The notes beneath the pieces are model-generated. The model did no database searches and was not told where the DNA came from. It was given only the letters and a program-made list of their open reading frames with translations. From the NCBI RefSeq assembly GCF_014201465.1, contig NZ_JACHEP010000013.1, positions 17,700-81,699 on the forward strand: a stretch of DNA of 64,000 bases. The letters run 5' to 3'. How positions within the stretch are numbered: the first letter of the stretch is position 1; every line of letters begins with the position of its first letter. Source of the DNA: Anoxybacteroides tepidamans (GTDB taxonomy: Bacteria > Bacillota > Bacilli > Bacillales > Anoxybacillaceae). The position numbers were made by a program, and so were the translations under genes. Below, one piece after another: positions 1 through 7,381 of this stretch.

Positions 1-354
1 GAGGTAAGGGAAAAAATTAGCAAAAATCACGCTGATGTATCAGGGAAAAACAATCCTATGTATGGAATGCGTGGTTTTCTTGCTCCTAGTTTTGTTGATG
101 GTCGTAGTTCTTTCAAAGGCGACACATATAGAAGGATTGCACTAGCGAATTTACCGCACAAATGTGCTTTGTGTGGACAAACGGATTTAAGCAGACTAGA
201 TGTTCATCACAAAGATGGAAATCGTAAAAATAACTCTATTGCTAACCTCGTCTTTCTGTGTAAAAAGTGCCATATCACAAAAGCGCACAAGTATCACAGA
301 AATGAACGAGGTATTTTTATTGGTGCTGAACTAAACAAGGAGGTGGTTTTATGA
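1..354 (+). CDS. HNH endonuclease with NUMOD3 motif (5' end outside window)
   Basis: The reading frame is open from base 1, so the gene starts upstream. The visible part begins with a NUMOD3-type DNA-binding motif (SGKNNPMYGM). An HNH nuclease fold follows: a CxxC pair (CALC), the catalytic DVHHKDGN stretch, and a second CxxC pair (CKKC) with a trailing His. This order is that of phage homing endonucleases, which cut intron-less or endonuclease-less alleles. The stop overlaps the start of the amidase gene (ATGA at 351-354), and a ribosome binding site for the amidase lies inside its last codons. It may be a free-standing homing endonuclease or the tail of an intron-encoded one; the window edge prevents a decision. 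Confidence 0.8.
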   Translation, partial: EVREKISKNHADVSGKNNPMYGMRGFLAPSFVDGRSSFKGDTYRRIALANLPHKCALCGQTDLSRLDVHHKDGNRKNNSIANLVFLCKKCHITKAHKYHRNERGIFIGAELNKEVVL

Positions 355-1049
355 CACAGCGTCTACTTAAAATCGTATTAGACGCTGGTCATTAGCACGG
401 CGGCACAGACAGCGGAGCCGTCGGCAATGGCTTGCAAGAAAAAAATCTGACTTTAAACATTGTCAAAAAGATCGGGAATTTACTATCTGAATACGAAGGT
501 ATAGAAGTGCATTATACACGTACTGATGACCGTTTTCTTGAGTTATCAGAACGTGCAGCAATCGCCAACAAATTGAAGGCAGACTATTTTATTTCCGTCC
601 ATATCAATGCCGGCGGCGGTACAGGTTTCGAATCATACATCTACAACGGCAACGTCAGCAACGCAACAGTTGCCTATCAAAATGTCATTCATGCAGAAAT
701 TATGAAAGCAATCGGCGGTGTTAAAGATAGAGGAAAGGAACGTGCAAACTACGCTGTATTGCGCGAAACCAAGATGCCGGCGCTTCTGACAGAAAATCTA
801 TTCATCGACAACGCAAGTGATGCGGCAAAATTGAAATCGGAGCAATTCCTTTTGCAAGTGGCGCATGGCCATGTGCAAGGCATTGTCAAAGCGTTCGGTT
901 TGAAGAAAAAAGCCAAACAGCAACCAAAAGAAAAAGCGTCTGACAAAAAACTCTATCGCGTTCAAGTCGGAGTATTTAACGATCCTAAAAATGCGGAACG
1001 ACTTGCAGAAGAATTGAAGAAGAAAGGATATCCGGCTATCATCGTGTGA
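351..1049 (+). pseudogene. N-acetylmuramoyl-L-alanine amidase (Amidase_3 plus SPOR) with in-frame stop
   Basis: Start ATG 351 has a strong ribosome binding site (AAGGAGG) and a 4-base overlap with the upstream gene. The frame gives an Amidase_3 domain that cuts the bond between MurNAc and L-alanine. The visible zinc and catalytic signatures are DAGH, the Glu of LQEKNLTL, the His of SVHINAGGG and the Glu of LLTENLF. A short SPOR-like peptidoglycan-binding segment (YRVQVGVFNDPKNAERLAEE) follows at the C-terminus. Codon 15 (393-395) is TAG, directly after the first zinc-ligand His. Removing the six bases TAGCAC at 393-398 would restore the canonical DAGHGGTDSGA. Translation from TTG 432 would lack the first zinc ligand. 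It was probably the element's endolysin and is probably inactive unless the stop is read through or is a sequence error. Confidence 0.75.
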
Positions 1050-1076
1050 CCCCTGCCACTCGGCAGGGGATTTTTT
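1050..1076 (+). terminator. Rho-independent terminator after the amidase gene
   Basis: Eight-base stem CCCCTGCC / GGCAGGGG with a four-base loop, followed by a T-run (ATTTTTTG). It starts at the amidase stop codon. Confidence 0.85.
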
Positions 1077-1112
1077 GTTTATGTAGTATAAAAATATCGA
1101 GGAGGTGATACC

Positions 1113-1307
1113 GTGTTCGAAATCGTCGGTCGTCTGCGTTGTCCCATTTGTTTTGTAGCGGTTCGACAAGATGAAAAAGTATTCCTTGACATTATGAACA
1201 CTGTTATACACCAAGAATGTTATCACCGTTCGAACAGTCATAAACTCCCGATTAAAGACGAAGGTACGTTTCAAAAAATGCTCCTCAAATACCCGTTTTT
1301 CAAATGA
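1113..1307 (+). CDS. small zinc-finger-like protein, function unknown
   Basis: A 64-residue protein starting with GTG behind a good ribosome binding site (GAGGAGGTGA). It holds a CPIC pair near residue 10 and an HQEC group about 25 residues later, which together could bind one zinc ion. It has no membrane segment or signal peptide. It lies alone between two terminators in the element. I do not recognise a named family. Its size and cysteine spacing resemble small phage hypothetical proteins, so the call is only that it is a likely real gene. Confidence 0.6.
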   Translation: MFEIVGRLRCPICFVAVRQDEKVFLDIMNTVIHQECYHRSNSHKLPIKDEGTFQKMLLKYPFFK

Positions 1308-1333
1308 GCCCTTCTCATTCGAGAGGGGCTTTA
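1307..1333. terminator. bidirectional terminator between the zinc-finger gene and the thermonuclease gene
   Basis: Inverted repeat AGCCCTTCTC / GAGAGGGGCT with a four-base loop, one wobble pair and short T-rich and A-rich flanks. It separates two convergent genes. Confidence 0.6.
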
Positions 1334-1963
1334 TCTCCATAATCCTTTCTTAGATTGTCGCGCTGCACGTTCAGCCTTAATAAATTTTTCTTGATATTTC
1401 ACGTTAGGTTGAATGGTCATGACACGTGCATATCCTTCTTTTACGAGTGTTTCGTTATACAGTTCTTTTCCAACCCACACATACGCAAGTAACCGTCCAT
1501 ATTTATCTTTAATTCCTACGTCGAATTCGAGTGTAACTGTTTTATTAGTCAATCGTTTTTTCGTATAGTTCGATGCCTCTTTCCCGTATTTTTCAACAGG
1601 TCGATTCGGTGCAACCGTTTCAGGTGTATTGACACCAATTAGTCGTACTTTTGCAGTTGCCCCAGTGCTAAACTTTACTTCTATTGTATCTCCATCGACG
1701 ACACGAATAACTTTTACAGTATGTTTCGAATTAATTTTTATTTCCGGTGCGGTTGGCTTTTTATTGTTGTTTGATTGGCCTTTCTTGATAATATTCCCGT
1801 TTTTGTCGTGATAGTGATACTCGCCATCTTTTAGTCCCCATTTAGCACAATTTGTGTAGCAAGTATGCCCTCCATTCTTGTCTAGTTTCCCAGGATGAGC
1901 AAAAGCGGGAGATACAAAAAGAATTGTTGTTAGAAATAACACGAAAGAGAATAGCCTTTTCAT
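1331..1963 (-). CDS. secreted thermonuclease (SNase family) with N-terminal YHYH segment
   Basis: A 210-residue protein. Residues 1-22 form a signal peptide (MKRLF, hydrophobic core, AFA before His-Pro). Next comes a short His/Cys-rich segment (GGHTC, GEYHYHDKNG) of the YHYH type. A staphylococcal-nuclease domain runs from about residue 60 to the end, with RVVDGDT, RLIGVNTPE, YGKEAS and DKYGRLLAYVWV carrying the usual Arg/Glu catalytic set. The product should be an extracellular Ca-dependent nuclease that cuts DNA and RNA. It sits on the minus strand inside the element, possibly as a lysogen-expressed accessory gene. Similar YHYH-SNase proteins occur in Bacillus. Confidence 0.85.
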   Translation of the reverse strand: MKRLFSFVLFLTTILFVSPAFAHPGKLDKNGGHTCYTNCAKWGLKDGEYHYHDKNGNIIKKGQSNNNKKPTAPEIKINSKHTVKVIRVVDGDTIEVKFSTGATAKVRLIGVNTPETVAPNRPVEKYGKEASNYTKKRLTNKTVTLEFDVGIKDKYGRLLAYVWVGKELYNETLVKEGYARVMTIQPNVKYQEKFIKAERAARQSKKGLWR

Positions 1964-2024
1964 AAACCAATTACCCCCAAAATTTATAATCCTTAATCAT
2001 TATAAAACGTTTTTTTCGCAAATG

Positions 2025-2222
2025 TCATTGTTTTATCCATATTTCATTGATCGGCAATCCCAGCTCCTCACAGATGGCATATGCCACAGGGAATGAAGGT
2101 AGTGAGCGATTGTTCATGATAGCGCTTAAAGCCGCCTGACTAATACCAATCCTCTTGGCGAAATCCCCTTGTTTAATATCCCGTTCCGCAAATATGATTT
2201 TTAACCGGCATTTAAACTGCAT
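2025..2222 (-). CDS. small XRE-family helix-turn-helix regulator
   Basis: A 65-residue protein that is almost entirely a Cro/CI-type helix-turn-helix: KQGDFAKRIGISQAALSAIMNNRSLPSF carries the two helices, followed by the IxIxEI-type end (ELGLPINEIWIKQ). It has the size of single-domain phage repressors. It is oriented away from the FtsK module, as a lysogeny regulator would be. The upstream gap (2223-2448) has two GGACAA repeats in GTGGACAAGATATAAAGG and following bases, which may be its operator, but this is a guess. Confidence 0.8.
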   Translation of the reverse strand: MQFKCRLKIIFAERDIKQGDFAKRIGISQAALSAIMNNRSLPSFPVAYAICEELGLPINEIWIKQ

Positions 2223-2448
2223 TTTTTATCCCCTCGTATAAAAAATAATCTCCACAAAAAAATTTAAAGTGGACAAGATATAAAGGACAACCCCTATATC
2301 ATACCTTTTACCATACTCGAAAATATTCCACGCAGCATACCTGTTTTCCTGCTATTTCAGACGACACAATAAATTCACAGCAATGCGAGAAGGAAGGAGG
2401 GAACATTTCTTTTGTTCAACTAAGAAAACTCAACAAGGAGGAATTTAG

Positions 2449-2619
2449 ATGCTCGAAGTACTTGGAGGCGGTCTTTTGCTTGTCGGACTTGTGTACGCGG
2501 AGAAACAAGGGTGGGTGGACGTGGAAAAGGCGGATTTCATCGTGATGATGGGTATGGCGACGGGAGTGGGTGTGAGCTTGTATTTCTTTTTGAAACAACT
2601 TCCGATTTTGTTTTTATGA
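2449..2619 (+). CDS. 56-residue membrane protein of the element
   Basis: A short frame with a strong ribosome binding site (AAGGAGG, 7 bases before ATG 2449). The product has two hydrophobic stretches, one at about residues 5-15 (GGGLLLVGLVYAE) and one near residues 30-50 (MGMATGVGVSLYFFLKQL), separated by a charged loop (KQGWVDVEKADF). This suggests a two-helix membrane protein. It directly precedes the FtsK-type gene, so it may act with it at the membrane. I do not recognise the family. Support comes from the ribosome binding site and the plausible membrane topology. Confidence 0.6.
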   Translation: MLEVLGGGLLLVGLVYAEKQGWVDVEKADFIVMMGMATGVGVSLYFFLKQLPILFL

Positions 2620-2751
2620 ACCGTTCCCGCACACACTCCCTCACGGAACACGGGTGGGCAGACTCGTGTTCCATTAATATCATGTATGTTCAATCTATCG
2701 GGAATATGCTCGATGAATGGGATAGTATCTCTTTTTCTTGGAGGTGTTTTT

Positions 2752-3924
2752 ATGTTCGATATCCTTCTTATCCCTGCTATATCCGGCGCGGTCGCGCTGG
2801 CAATTGGAATAAAAAGTCGCAATAAAGAGGAGATGGCAATACGGAAAGTTTTTAGAAACATGAAAGTGGGTGCGATGGAAGGAAAAGGCTTTGTTTTCCC
2901 AAAACTAGTCGCAACGGAAAAGAAAGCCGACCGCACACGCTATGTATATCGCGTGCCGTTAGGGCTGACGAAAAAGACGCTTGAACCGGTCGAGGAAGTG
3001 CTAGAGGCGACGCTCGACCGGCCAGTCGAGGTGACGTTCAAGAAGTGGTTATATATTGAGGTTTTTCATAATGAGATACCTAAAAAGGTGTCATATAGCA
3101 GCGCGCCAACTAAAAATGGTTGGGTTGTTCCACTCGGACTTAACGAACGTGGCTGGCACTTTCACGACTTTGACAAGACACCACATTGTACAATAAGCGG
3201 CACAACGCGATTCGGGAAAACGGTCATGCTCAAAAACATCATGACGTATCTCATTGAACATCATCCTGACGACATTGAGTTTATCGTGCTTGACATGAAA
3301 GGTGGGCTAGAGTTTGGGAAATATAAAAATCTGAAACAGGTCGTAGACGTCGCTAGTAGCCCCGTAGAAGCGTTTCATGCACTCGGAAGGGTAAAGGTAT
3401 TCATGGAGCAACGAGAAGCCTTATTTAAGCAAAACGGGTGGTCTAACGTGGTGAATACATCGATTCAGAAGCGTCTGTTTGTCATCGTTGACGAAGGAGC
3501 GCAGCTCGCTCCCGACCGTTTCATGACGAAAGAACAGAAGGATATGCTTGCAGCGTGCCAGCACACGCTCGGAGAAATAGCGAGAATCGGCGGCGCACTC
3601 GGCATACGGCTCATTTTTTGTACGCAGTATCCGACTTCTGATACGTTACCAAGACAGGTGAAGCAAAACGCTGACTTAAAAATCACTTTCCGCTTGCCGA
3701 CTGGCTATGCGTCACAGGTAGCAATTGACGACTATGGTGCAGAAGAACTTCCGTCAGATATTCCAGGACGCGCAATTGTGAAAACGCATGAAAAAATACT
3801 CGTGCAAGCACCGTTCATTTCTGACGACGAGATGATGAAACGATTGGAGGTGCACCGCATTGAAAAAGTCGAGCGTCGAGAAGCTGACAGAAAGACAGCT
3901 GAAGATACTATACACTTTGAATAG
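2752..3924 (+). CDS. FtsK/SpoIIIE-type DNA translocase or coupling ATPase
   Basis: Start ATG 2752 was chosen for its ribosome binding site (TTGGAGG, 7 bases upstream); the frame is open further up but without one. The 390-residue product has an N-terminal hydrophobic helix (about 4-20). An FtsK-type ATPase domain follows, with Walker A GTTRFGKT at 150-157, LDMKGGLEF near 180 and Walker B LFVIVDE at 242-248. CTQYP near 285 is the usual sensor strand of this family. Such proteins pump DNA or couple a relaxosome to a channel in conjugative elements, and occur beside replication genes in some phages. The downstream gene overlaps it by 65 bases and is a replication-relaxation protein, so the two likely form one DNA-processing module. 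Confidence 0.88.
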   Translation: MFDILLIPAISGAVALAIGIKSRNKEEMAIRKVFRNMKVGAMEGKGFVFPKLVATEKKADRTRYVYRVPLGLTKKTLEPVEEVLEATLDRPVEVTFKKWLYIEVFHNEIPKKVSYSSAPTKNGWVVPLGLNERGWHFHDFDKTPHCTISGTTRFGKTVMLKNIMTYLIEHHPDDIEFIVLDMKGGLEFGKYKNLKQVVDVASSPVEAFHALGRVKVFMEQREALFKQNGWSNVVNTSIQKRLFVIVDEGAQLAPDRFMTKEQKDMLAACQHTLGEIARIGGALGIRLIFCTQYPTSDTLPRQVKQNADLKITFRLPTGYASQVAIDDYGAEELPSDIPGRAIVKTHEKILVQAPFISDDEMMKRLEVHRIEKVERREADRKTAEDTIHFE

Positions 3925-4474
3925 CCTGCAAGCCCTCTCGCGATCGCAAATACAGCACATGTTTGAGCTGGGAAGCAAACGCAACGCCAATCGCATCCTG
4001 CACGGCATCCGGGAATACACACACACGAAACGCATTGGCGAGGACGTGTATTACCTAAACAAGCACGGTGCGGAGCTGGTAGGCGGAGAGGCAACGATTC
4101 GCCGGAACAGCCCGCTTGAACACATCGTCATGCGGAACGACATCTATATCTTTTATCACTATCCTCAAGATTGGAAAGTGGAAGCTAGGACGCGATGGAA
4201 GGAAGGCGGCAAGGAATACAGCATTGTGTCGGACGCGCGGTTTACGTATCATGGGCAGATGTACTTCCTTGAAGTGGATAATACACAAAAGATGATTGAA
4301 AATAAGCGGAAAATCGAACGATATGCCTTTCTGTTCCGATTTATTCAGCGACAGCAAATCGGCGAGCCGGTACTGCTTTTCTACACGTTGTCAGACGTGA
4401 GAAAAAAACAGCTGGAGGCATGGTGCAATGAGTATGGCATTCCGTGCGAGGTTTTGCGTAAACAAGATGTTTAA
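3860..4474 (+). CDS. replication-relaxation family protein
   Basis: A 204-residue protein starting with TTG 3860 behind GGAGG inside the end of the FtsK-type gene. It has an N-terminal winged-helix segment (LTERQLKILYTLNSLQALSRSQIQHMF). The following part carries the features of the Replic_Relax family, including PLEHIVMRNDIYI, SDARFTYHGQMYFLEVD and a C-terminal alpha/beta part. Family members are plasmid and ICE proteins thought to start replication or relax DNA at the origin. It is the last gene of the element before the comGA junction. Assignment is by pattern, not by alignment. Confidence 0.75.
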   Translation: MKKSSVEKLTERQLKILYTLNSLQALSRSQIQHMFELGSKRNANRILHGIREYTHTKRIGEDVYYLNKHGAELVGGEATIRRNSPLEHIVMRNDIYIFYHYPQDWKVEARTRWKEGGKEYSIVSDARFTYHGQMYFLEVDNTQKMIENKRKIERYAFLFRFIQRQQIGEPVLLFYTLSDVRKKQLEAWCNEYGIPCEVLRKQDV

Positions 4475-4869
4475 TGTATAGTCCTATTATTATTACAAGA
4501 CATTTAGTGTTAACGACTATGCATACGAAAAATGCGGTCGGCGCGATTTATCGGCTGCTGGAATTTGGCGTTTCATTGCAAGAAATCGAGCAAACATTGT
4601 TTGCGGTGACGGCACAACGCCTTGTGGAATTGATGTGCCCGTTTTGTGAAGGAGCGTGTTCCCCGTTTTGCCGCAGACAAAGAGCGGTACGGCGAGCGGC
4701 TATTTATGAATGGCTGTATGGGGAAGCGTTAACAAAAGCAATTGAAGAAGCGCGAGGCGAAAACGTGACGTATCATTATCCAACATTGCAGCAGATGATC
4801 AAAAAAGGAGTCGCTCTCGGCTTTTTGCCACCTTCCGCTTTCAAAGGTTGGATGATGAATGAAACGTAA
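4474..4869 (+). pseudogene. comGA: comGA, C-terminal third only (competence traffic ATPase)
   Basis: From about residue 9 (HLVLTTMHTKNAVGAIYRLLEFG) the sequence is the C-terminal part of the GspE/PilB-type ATPase ComGA, including the His-box and the cysteine-rich CPFC...CSPFC segment. The full protein is about 350 residues; only about 123 are here. The Walker A and B regions are missing. The first residues (MYSPIIITR) are not ComGA-like and come from the inserted element. The remaining comG genes follow at once (11-base overlap with comGB). The missing ATPase powers assembly of the transformation pseudopilus, so the fragment cannot act alone. Confidence 0.88.
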
Positions 4870-5893
4870 CAAAACATGGTCGTTGGAAGAACAAGGACAA
4901 TTTCTATTGCAGCTAGGAAAACTTCTCGATAAAGGATATTCTTTATCACAAGCGATTGAATTTTTAGAAATTCAACATCCTCTTTCCCGCCGTCACAATT
5001 TACAACGTTGTTTATCTTTTCTTCGTTCCGGTCTTTCTTTCCACGAAGCGTTACAGCCGCTTTTGTTTCATTCGGAAGCGGTAGGTTATTTGTTTTTCGC
5101 AGAGCAGCATGGACGTCTCGCTCAAGGATTAATTGAGGCAGGAAGCATGCTCTTAAATAAAGCGAAATATTGGCAGCGACTTCGCAAAGCAGCAAGCTAT
5201 CCGCTTTTTCTTCTTTGTTTTATGATGGTAATGCTTCTATTTGTTCAATGGATGCTCCTTCCTCAATTTATTCATCTTTCTTCTTCGTTTCATACGAACC
5301 GCTTTTCTACCTCTCGTGTGTTGATTCAAGTCGTTTCGCTTTTTCCTTCTCTTTTTCTGATAGTTTGTCTCATCGGCGGTGTAGTGGCGATCGGATATGT
5401 CTTTTGGTTGAAAAAGCTTCCACCGATTGCGCAAATGAGTGTGTGGATGAAAATTCCTTTCGTTCGCACGGTAATCATGTTATACCACACGCATTTATTT
5501 GCGCTGCAGTTTAGCCATTTACTAAACGGCGGGTTGTCTGTGTACGAATCGCTCCAAGTGTTTGAAAAACAACAAAATATCCCGTTTTTACGCGCAGAAG
5601 GGAGCGCAATGAAAGAGCAGCTGGCAAACGGAGAGAAGTTAGAAACGATCATCGCGATGCGCCCTTATTATGAACCAGCGCTTGTGCTCGTCATTCGCCA
5701 CGGTCAATCGAACGGAGAACTGGCGAAAGAGTTGTTTCATTATAGCCAATTTGTTTTACAGAAAATTGAAGAAAAAATGGAAAGATGGACGCGCATTGTT
5801 CAGCCGTTGTTGTTTTCTGTTATCGGCCTGCTTGTCGTTTGCATGTATTTAGCGATTTTATTGCCGATGTTCGAAACAATGAATCAATTATAA
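4859..5893 (+). CDS. comGB: ComGB, pseudopilus assembly membrane protein
   Basis: A 344-residue protein of the GspF/PilC family. It has two T2SSF domains (first with GKLLDKGYSLSQAIEFL and FLRSGLSFHEAL, second with LLNGGLSVYESLQVFE). Its three membrane segments lie near 115-135, 165-190 and 315-340. It is the inner-membrane platform for the competence pseudopilus, partner of ComGA. The start ATG 4859 overlaps the comGA fragment. Length and domain order match the family, and no lesion is visible. Its expression depends on whatever promoter now reads into the operon, because the native comG promoter must lie beyond the inserted element. Confidence 0.93.
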   Translation: MKRNKTWSLEEQGQFLLQLGKLLDKGYSLSQAIEFLEIQHPLSRRHNLQRCLSFLRSGLSFHEALQPLLFHSEAVGYLFFAEQHGRLAQGLIEAGSMLLNKAKYWQRLRKAASYPLFLLCFMMVMLLFVQWMLLPQFIHLSSSFHTNRFSTSRVLIQVVSLFPSLFLIVCLIGGVVAIGYVFWLKKLPPIAQMSVWMKIPFVRTVIMLYHTHLFALQFSHLLNGGLSVYESLQVFEKQQNIPFLRAEGSAMKEQLANGEKLETIIAMRPYYEPALVLVIRHGQSNGELAKELFHYSQFVLQKIEEKMERWTRIVQPLLFSVIGLLVVCMYLAILLPMFETMNQL

Positions 5894-5907
5894 GGAGGAA
5901 ATCATGC

Positions 5908-6204
5908 ATGAAAGAAAAAGGATTTACATTAATTGAAATGCTTATTGTTTTAATGGTCATTTCTGTGCTTTTATTGATTACAATTCCAAACATTACAAAA
6001 CATAACGGAATGATTAACGCCAAAGGGTGCGAAGCGTTTTTGCAAACCGTCCAAGCCCAAGTGAAGGCGTACCAAATGGAAAAAAATACAATCCCGACTG
6101 TGCAGCAGCTGATGGATGAAAACTACATTAAATCGAATAAATGTCCAAACGGCCACACGATTCAAATCGGTAGCGATGGCGAAGTGAGTGAAAGTGGCAC
6201 ATAA
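5908..6204 (+). CDS. comGC: ComGC, major competence pseudopilin
   Basis: Start ATG 5908 follows TAAGGAGGAAATC; an ATG four bases earlier is in another frame. The 98-residue product has the type IV prepilin leader KEKG/FTLIEM, with cleavage after Gly expected by ComC, then a hydrophobic helix (LIVLMVISVLLLITIP). Two cysteines (KGCEAF and NKCPNG) can form the intramolecular disulfide of the family. It is the main subunit of the fibre that pulls DNA through the wall. It overlaps comGD by 17 bases. Confidence 0.93.
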   Translation: MKEKGFTLIEMLIVLMVISVLLLITIPNITKHNGMINAKGCEAFLQTVQAQVKAYQMEKNTIPTVQQLMDENYIKSNKCPNGHTIQIGSDGEVSESGT

Positions 6205-6634
6205 AAACGGGTTTACGCTTATAGAAATGTTGATCGTATTAATGATCGTCAGCACGTTGACGATTCTCGTAATTCCGCGCATCGATCAGCTTGAAAAAGT
6301 AAAAGAGGAAACGTATATGATCGAGCAGTTGACCGATGATTTATTGTATGCGCAACAATATGCGATGACACATAAAACCGCGGTGGTGGTCGTTTTTTAT
6401 AATGCACAAGGGAGATATCGAATGACGGAGAGCTATACATTAGGCCGCACTCTTATTGATCGAACACTTCCTAGCCAATGGTTGTTCGAACTAGCAACAC
6501 TGCAAAATCCATTAACCTTTTTGGCCAATGGCAATGTCAATAAATCAGGGACAATCTTGATCAAAAACGGCAAAACGACTTACAAAGTAGTGTTTTTGCT
6601 TGGGAAAGGAAGGTTTTATGTCCAAAAACTGTGA
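6188..6634 (+). CDS. comGD: ComGD, minor competence pseudopilin
   Basis: A 148-residue protein beginning with GTG inside the end of comGC. The prepilin leader is short (HKNG/FTLIEML), followed by a hydrophobic helix to about residue 32 and a soluble domain. It is a minor pseudopilin of the DNA-uptake fibre. The overlap with comGC and comGE shows translational coupling. A second GTG six bases downstream is an alternative start. No lesion is seen. Confidence 0.9.
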   Translation: MKVAHKNGFTLIEMLIVLMIVSTLTILVIPRIDQLEKVKEETYMIEQLTDDLLYAQQYAMTHKTAVVVVFYNAQGRYRMTESYTLGRTLIDRTLPSQWLFELATLQNPLTFLANGNVNKSGTILIKNGKTTYKVVFLLGKGRFYVQKL

Positions 6635-6941
6635 TGGATTCACGTTCGTGGAAACGATTGTGTCGCTGGTGCTTTTACTATTTATCACGACCGCTTTATT
6701 GCCGCTTGTCACTCATATCATGGTCGAGCGGCAAAATGCGGCATTAAAAAGCGAAGCCCAACAGTTATTAAACGATGAAATGAGTAATCATGATCAGTCT
6801 ACCGAAAAAACGGTCACGATTAGAGGAGTAGTATACACCGTTTCATGGACGAATGAAGGAAATAAAATCAAAAAAGCATGTGTTCGGTGGAACGACTATG
6901 TTGACCGAATAGTGGAAAGGTGTGGATATGTCAAACAATGA
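6618..6941 (+). CDS. comGE: ComGE, minor competence pseudopilin
   Basis: ATG 6618 was chosen because GGAAAGGAAGG lies just before it. The 107-residue product has the leader KNCDG/FTFVETIVS and a hydrophobic helix (LVLLLFITTALLPLV), then a small soluble domain with a Cys pair near the end. It belongs to the comG operon of pseudopilins. It ends in an ATGA overlap with comGF. Confidence 0.87.
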   Translation: MSKNCDGFTFVETIVSLVLLLFITTALLPLVTHIMVERQNAALKSEAQQLLNDEMSNHDQSTEKTVTIRGVVYTVSWTNEGNKIKKACVRWNDYVDRIVERCGYVKQ

Positions 6942-7381
6942 ACATGGGGAGCCGTGGATTTACGCTCATTGAAATGCTGATAGTGTTATTGGTTGTGTTG
7001 CTTATCGTTTCTTTTCTTCCTTTCCTGTTGGATATTCGTTGGCTGCACGACAAGCCTTTGAACCGCTTTAATCACCTCGAATGGCAAGTATTTCTCCAGC
7101 AATTGAAAAGCGAAATTCGCGAATCGAAGCAACTTGAAAGCGATCAGGCGGTGATGTATGCCTATAAGCCGACGGGAGAGAAGGTAAGTTTTGAAAAATA
7201 TGGATCGCTTATTCGCCGGCGCGTGAACGACCAAGGTAATGAAGTCGTCTTGCAATCGGTTTCCGACGTGCGATATGAATTAGCTCAAAATGGTGTGCGA
7301 ATCATCGTCGTGACGACTGAAGGAAAGCGATATGAGGCATTTGTGTCTACCTTTTTCCCGATCAAGGTGAAGCAGCCATGA
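6938..7381 (+). CDS. comGF: ComGF, competence pseudopilus protein
   Basis: Start ATG 6938 overlaps the comGE stop as ATGA; GTG 6920 is an in-frame alternative. The product has a prepilin-type leader GSRG/FTLIEML and hydrophobic helix to about residue 30, then a domain of the ComGF family (LRESK-like EIRESKQLESDQ, YGSLIRRRVNDQGNEVVLQ). It is needed for transformation in B. subtilis. About 147 residues, full length. It overlaps comGG by four bases. Confidence 0.88.
   Translation: MNMGSRGFTLIEMLIVLLVVLLIVSFLPFLLDIRWLHDKPLNRFNHLEWQVFLQQLKSEIRESKQLESDQAVMYAYKPTGEKVSFEKYGSLIRRRVNDQGNEVVLQSVSDVRYELAQNGVRIIVVTTEGKRYEAFVSTFFPIKVKQP

Larger units (their letters stand above)
1..4500 (+). mobile_element. 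right end of a prophage or ICE-like element inserted in comGA
   Basis: The genes here are typical of phages or integrative elements: HNH/NUMOD3 endonuclease, cell-wall amidase, small zinc-finger protein, secreted nuclease, XRE repressor, FtsK-type ATPase and replication-relaxation protein. They stop abruptly where the C-terminal third of ComGA begins. The coding match to ComGA starts near 4498, so the right junction lies about there. The left end, the integrase and the ComGA N-terminus are outside the window. Whether it is phage or conjugative cannot be settled from this part: the amidase suggests phage lysis, while the FtsK/relaxation pair suits either. Confidence 0.75.

Noticed and set aside
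2686..2751. Earlier start for the FtsK-type protein
   Set aside because: No ribosome binding site; ATG 2752 has TTGGAGG at good distance.
2416..2936. Minus-strand frames over the 56-residue membrane gene
   Set aside because: Unusual His/Arg-rich composition and no start signals; the plus-strand small gene has a strong ribosome binding site.
3732..4094. Minus-strand frames under the FtsK-type and relaxation genes
   Set aside because: No ribosome binding sites, Cys/Arg-rich composition typical of antisense shadows, and they overlap well-supported genes.
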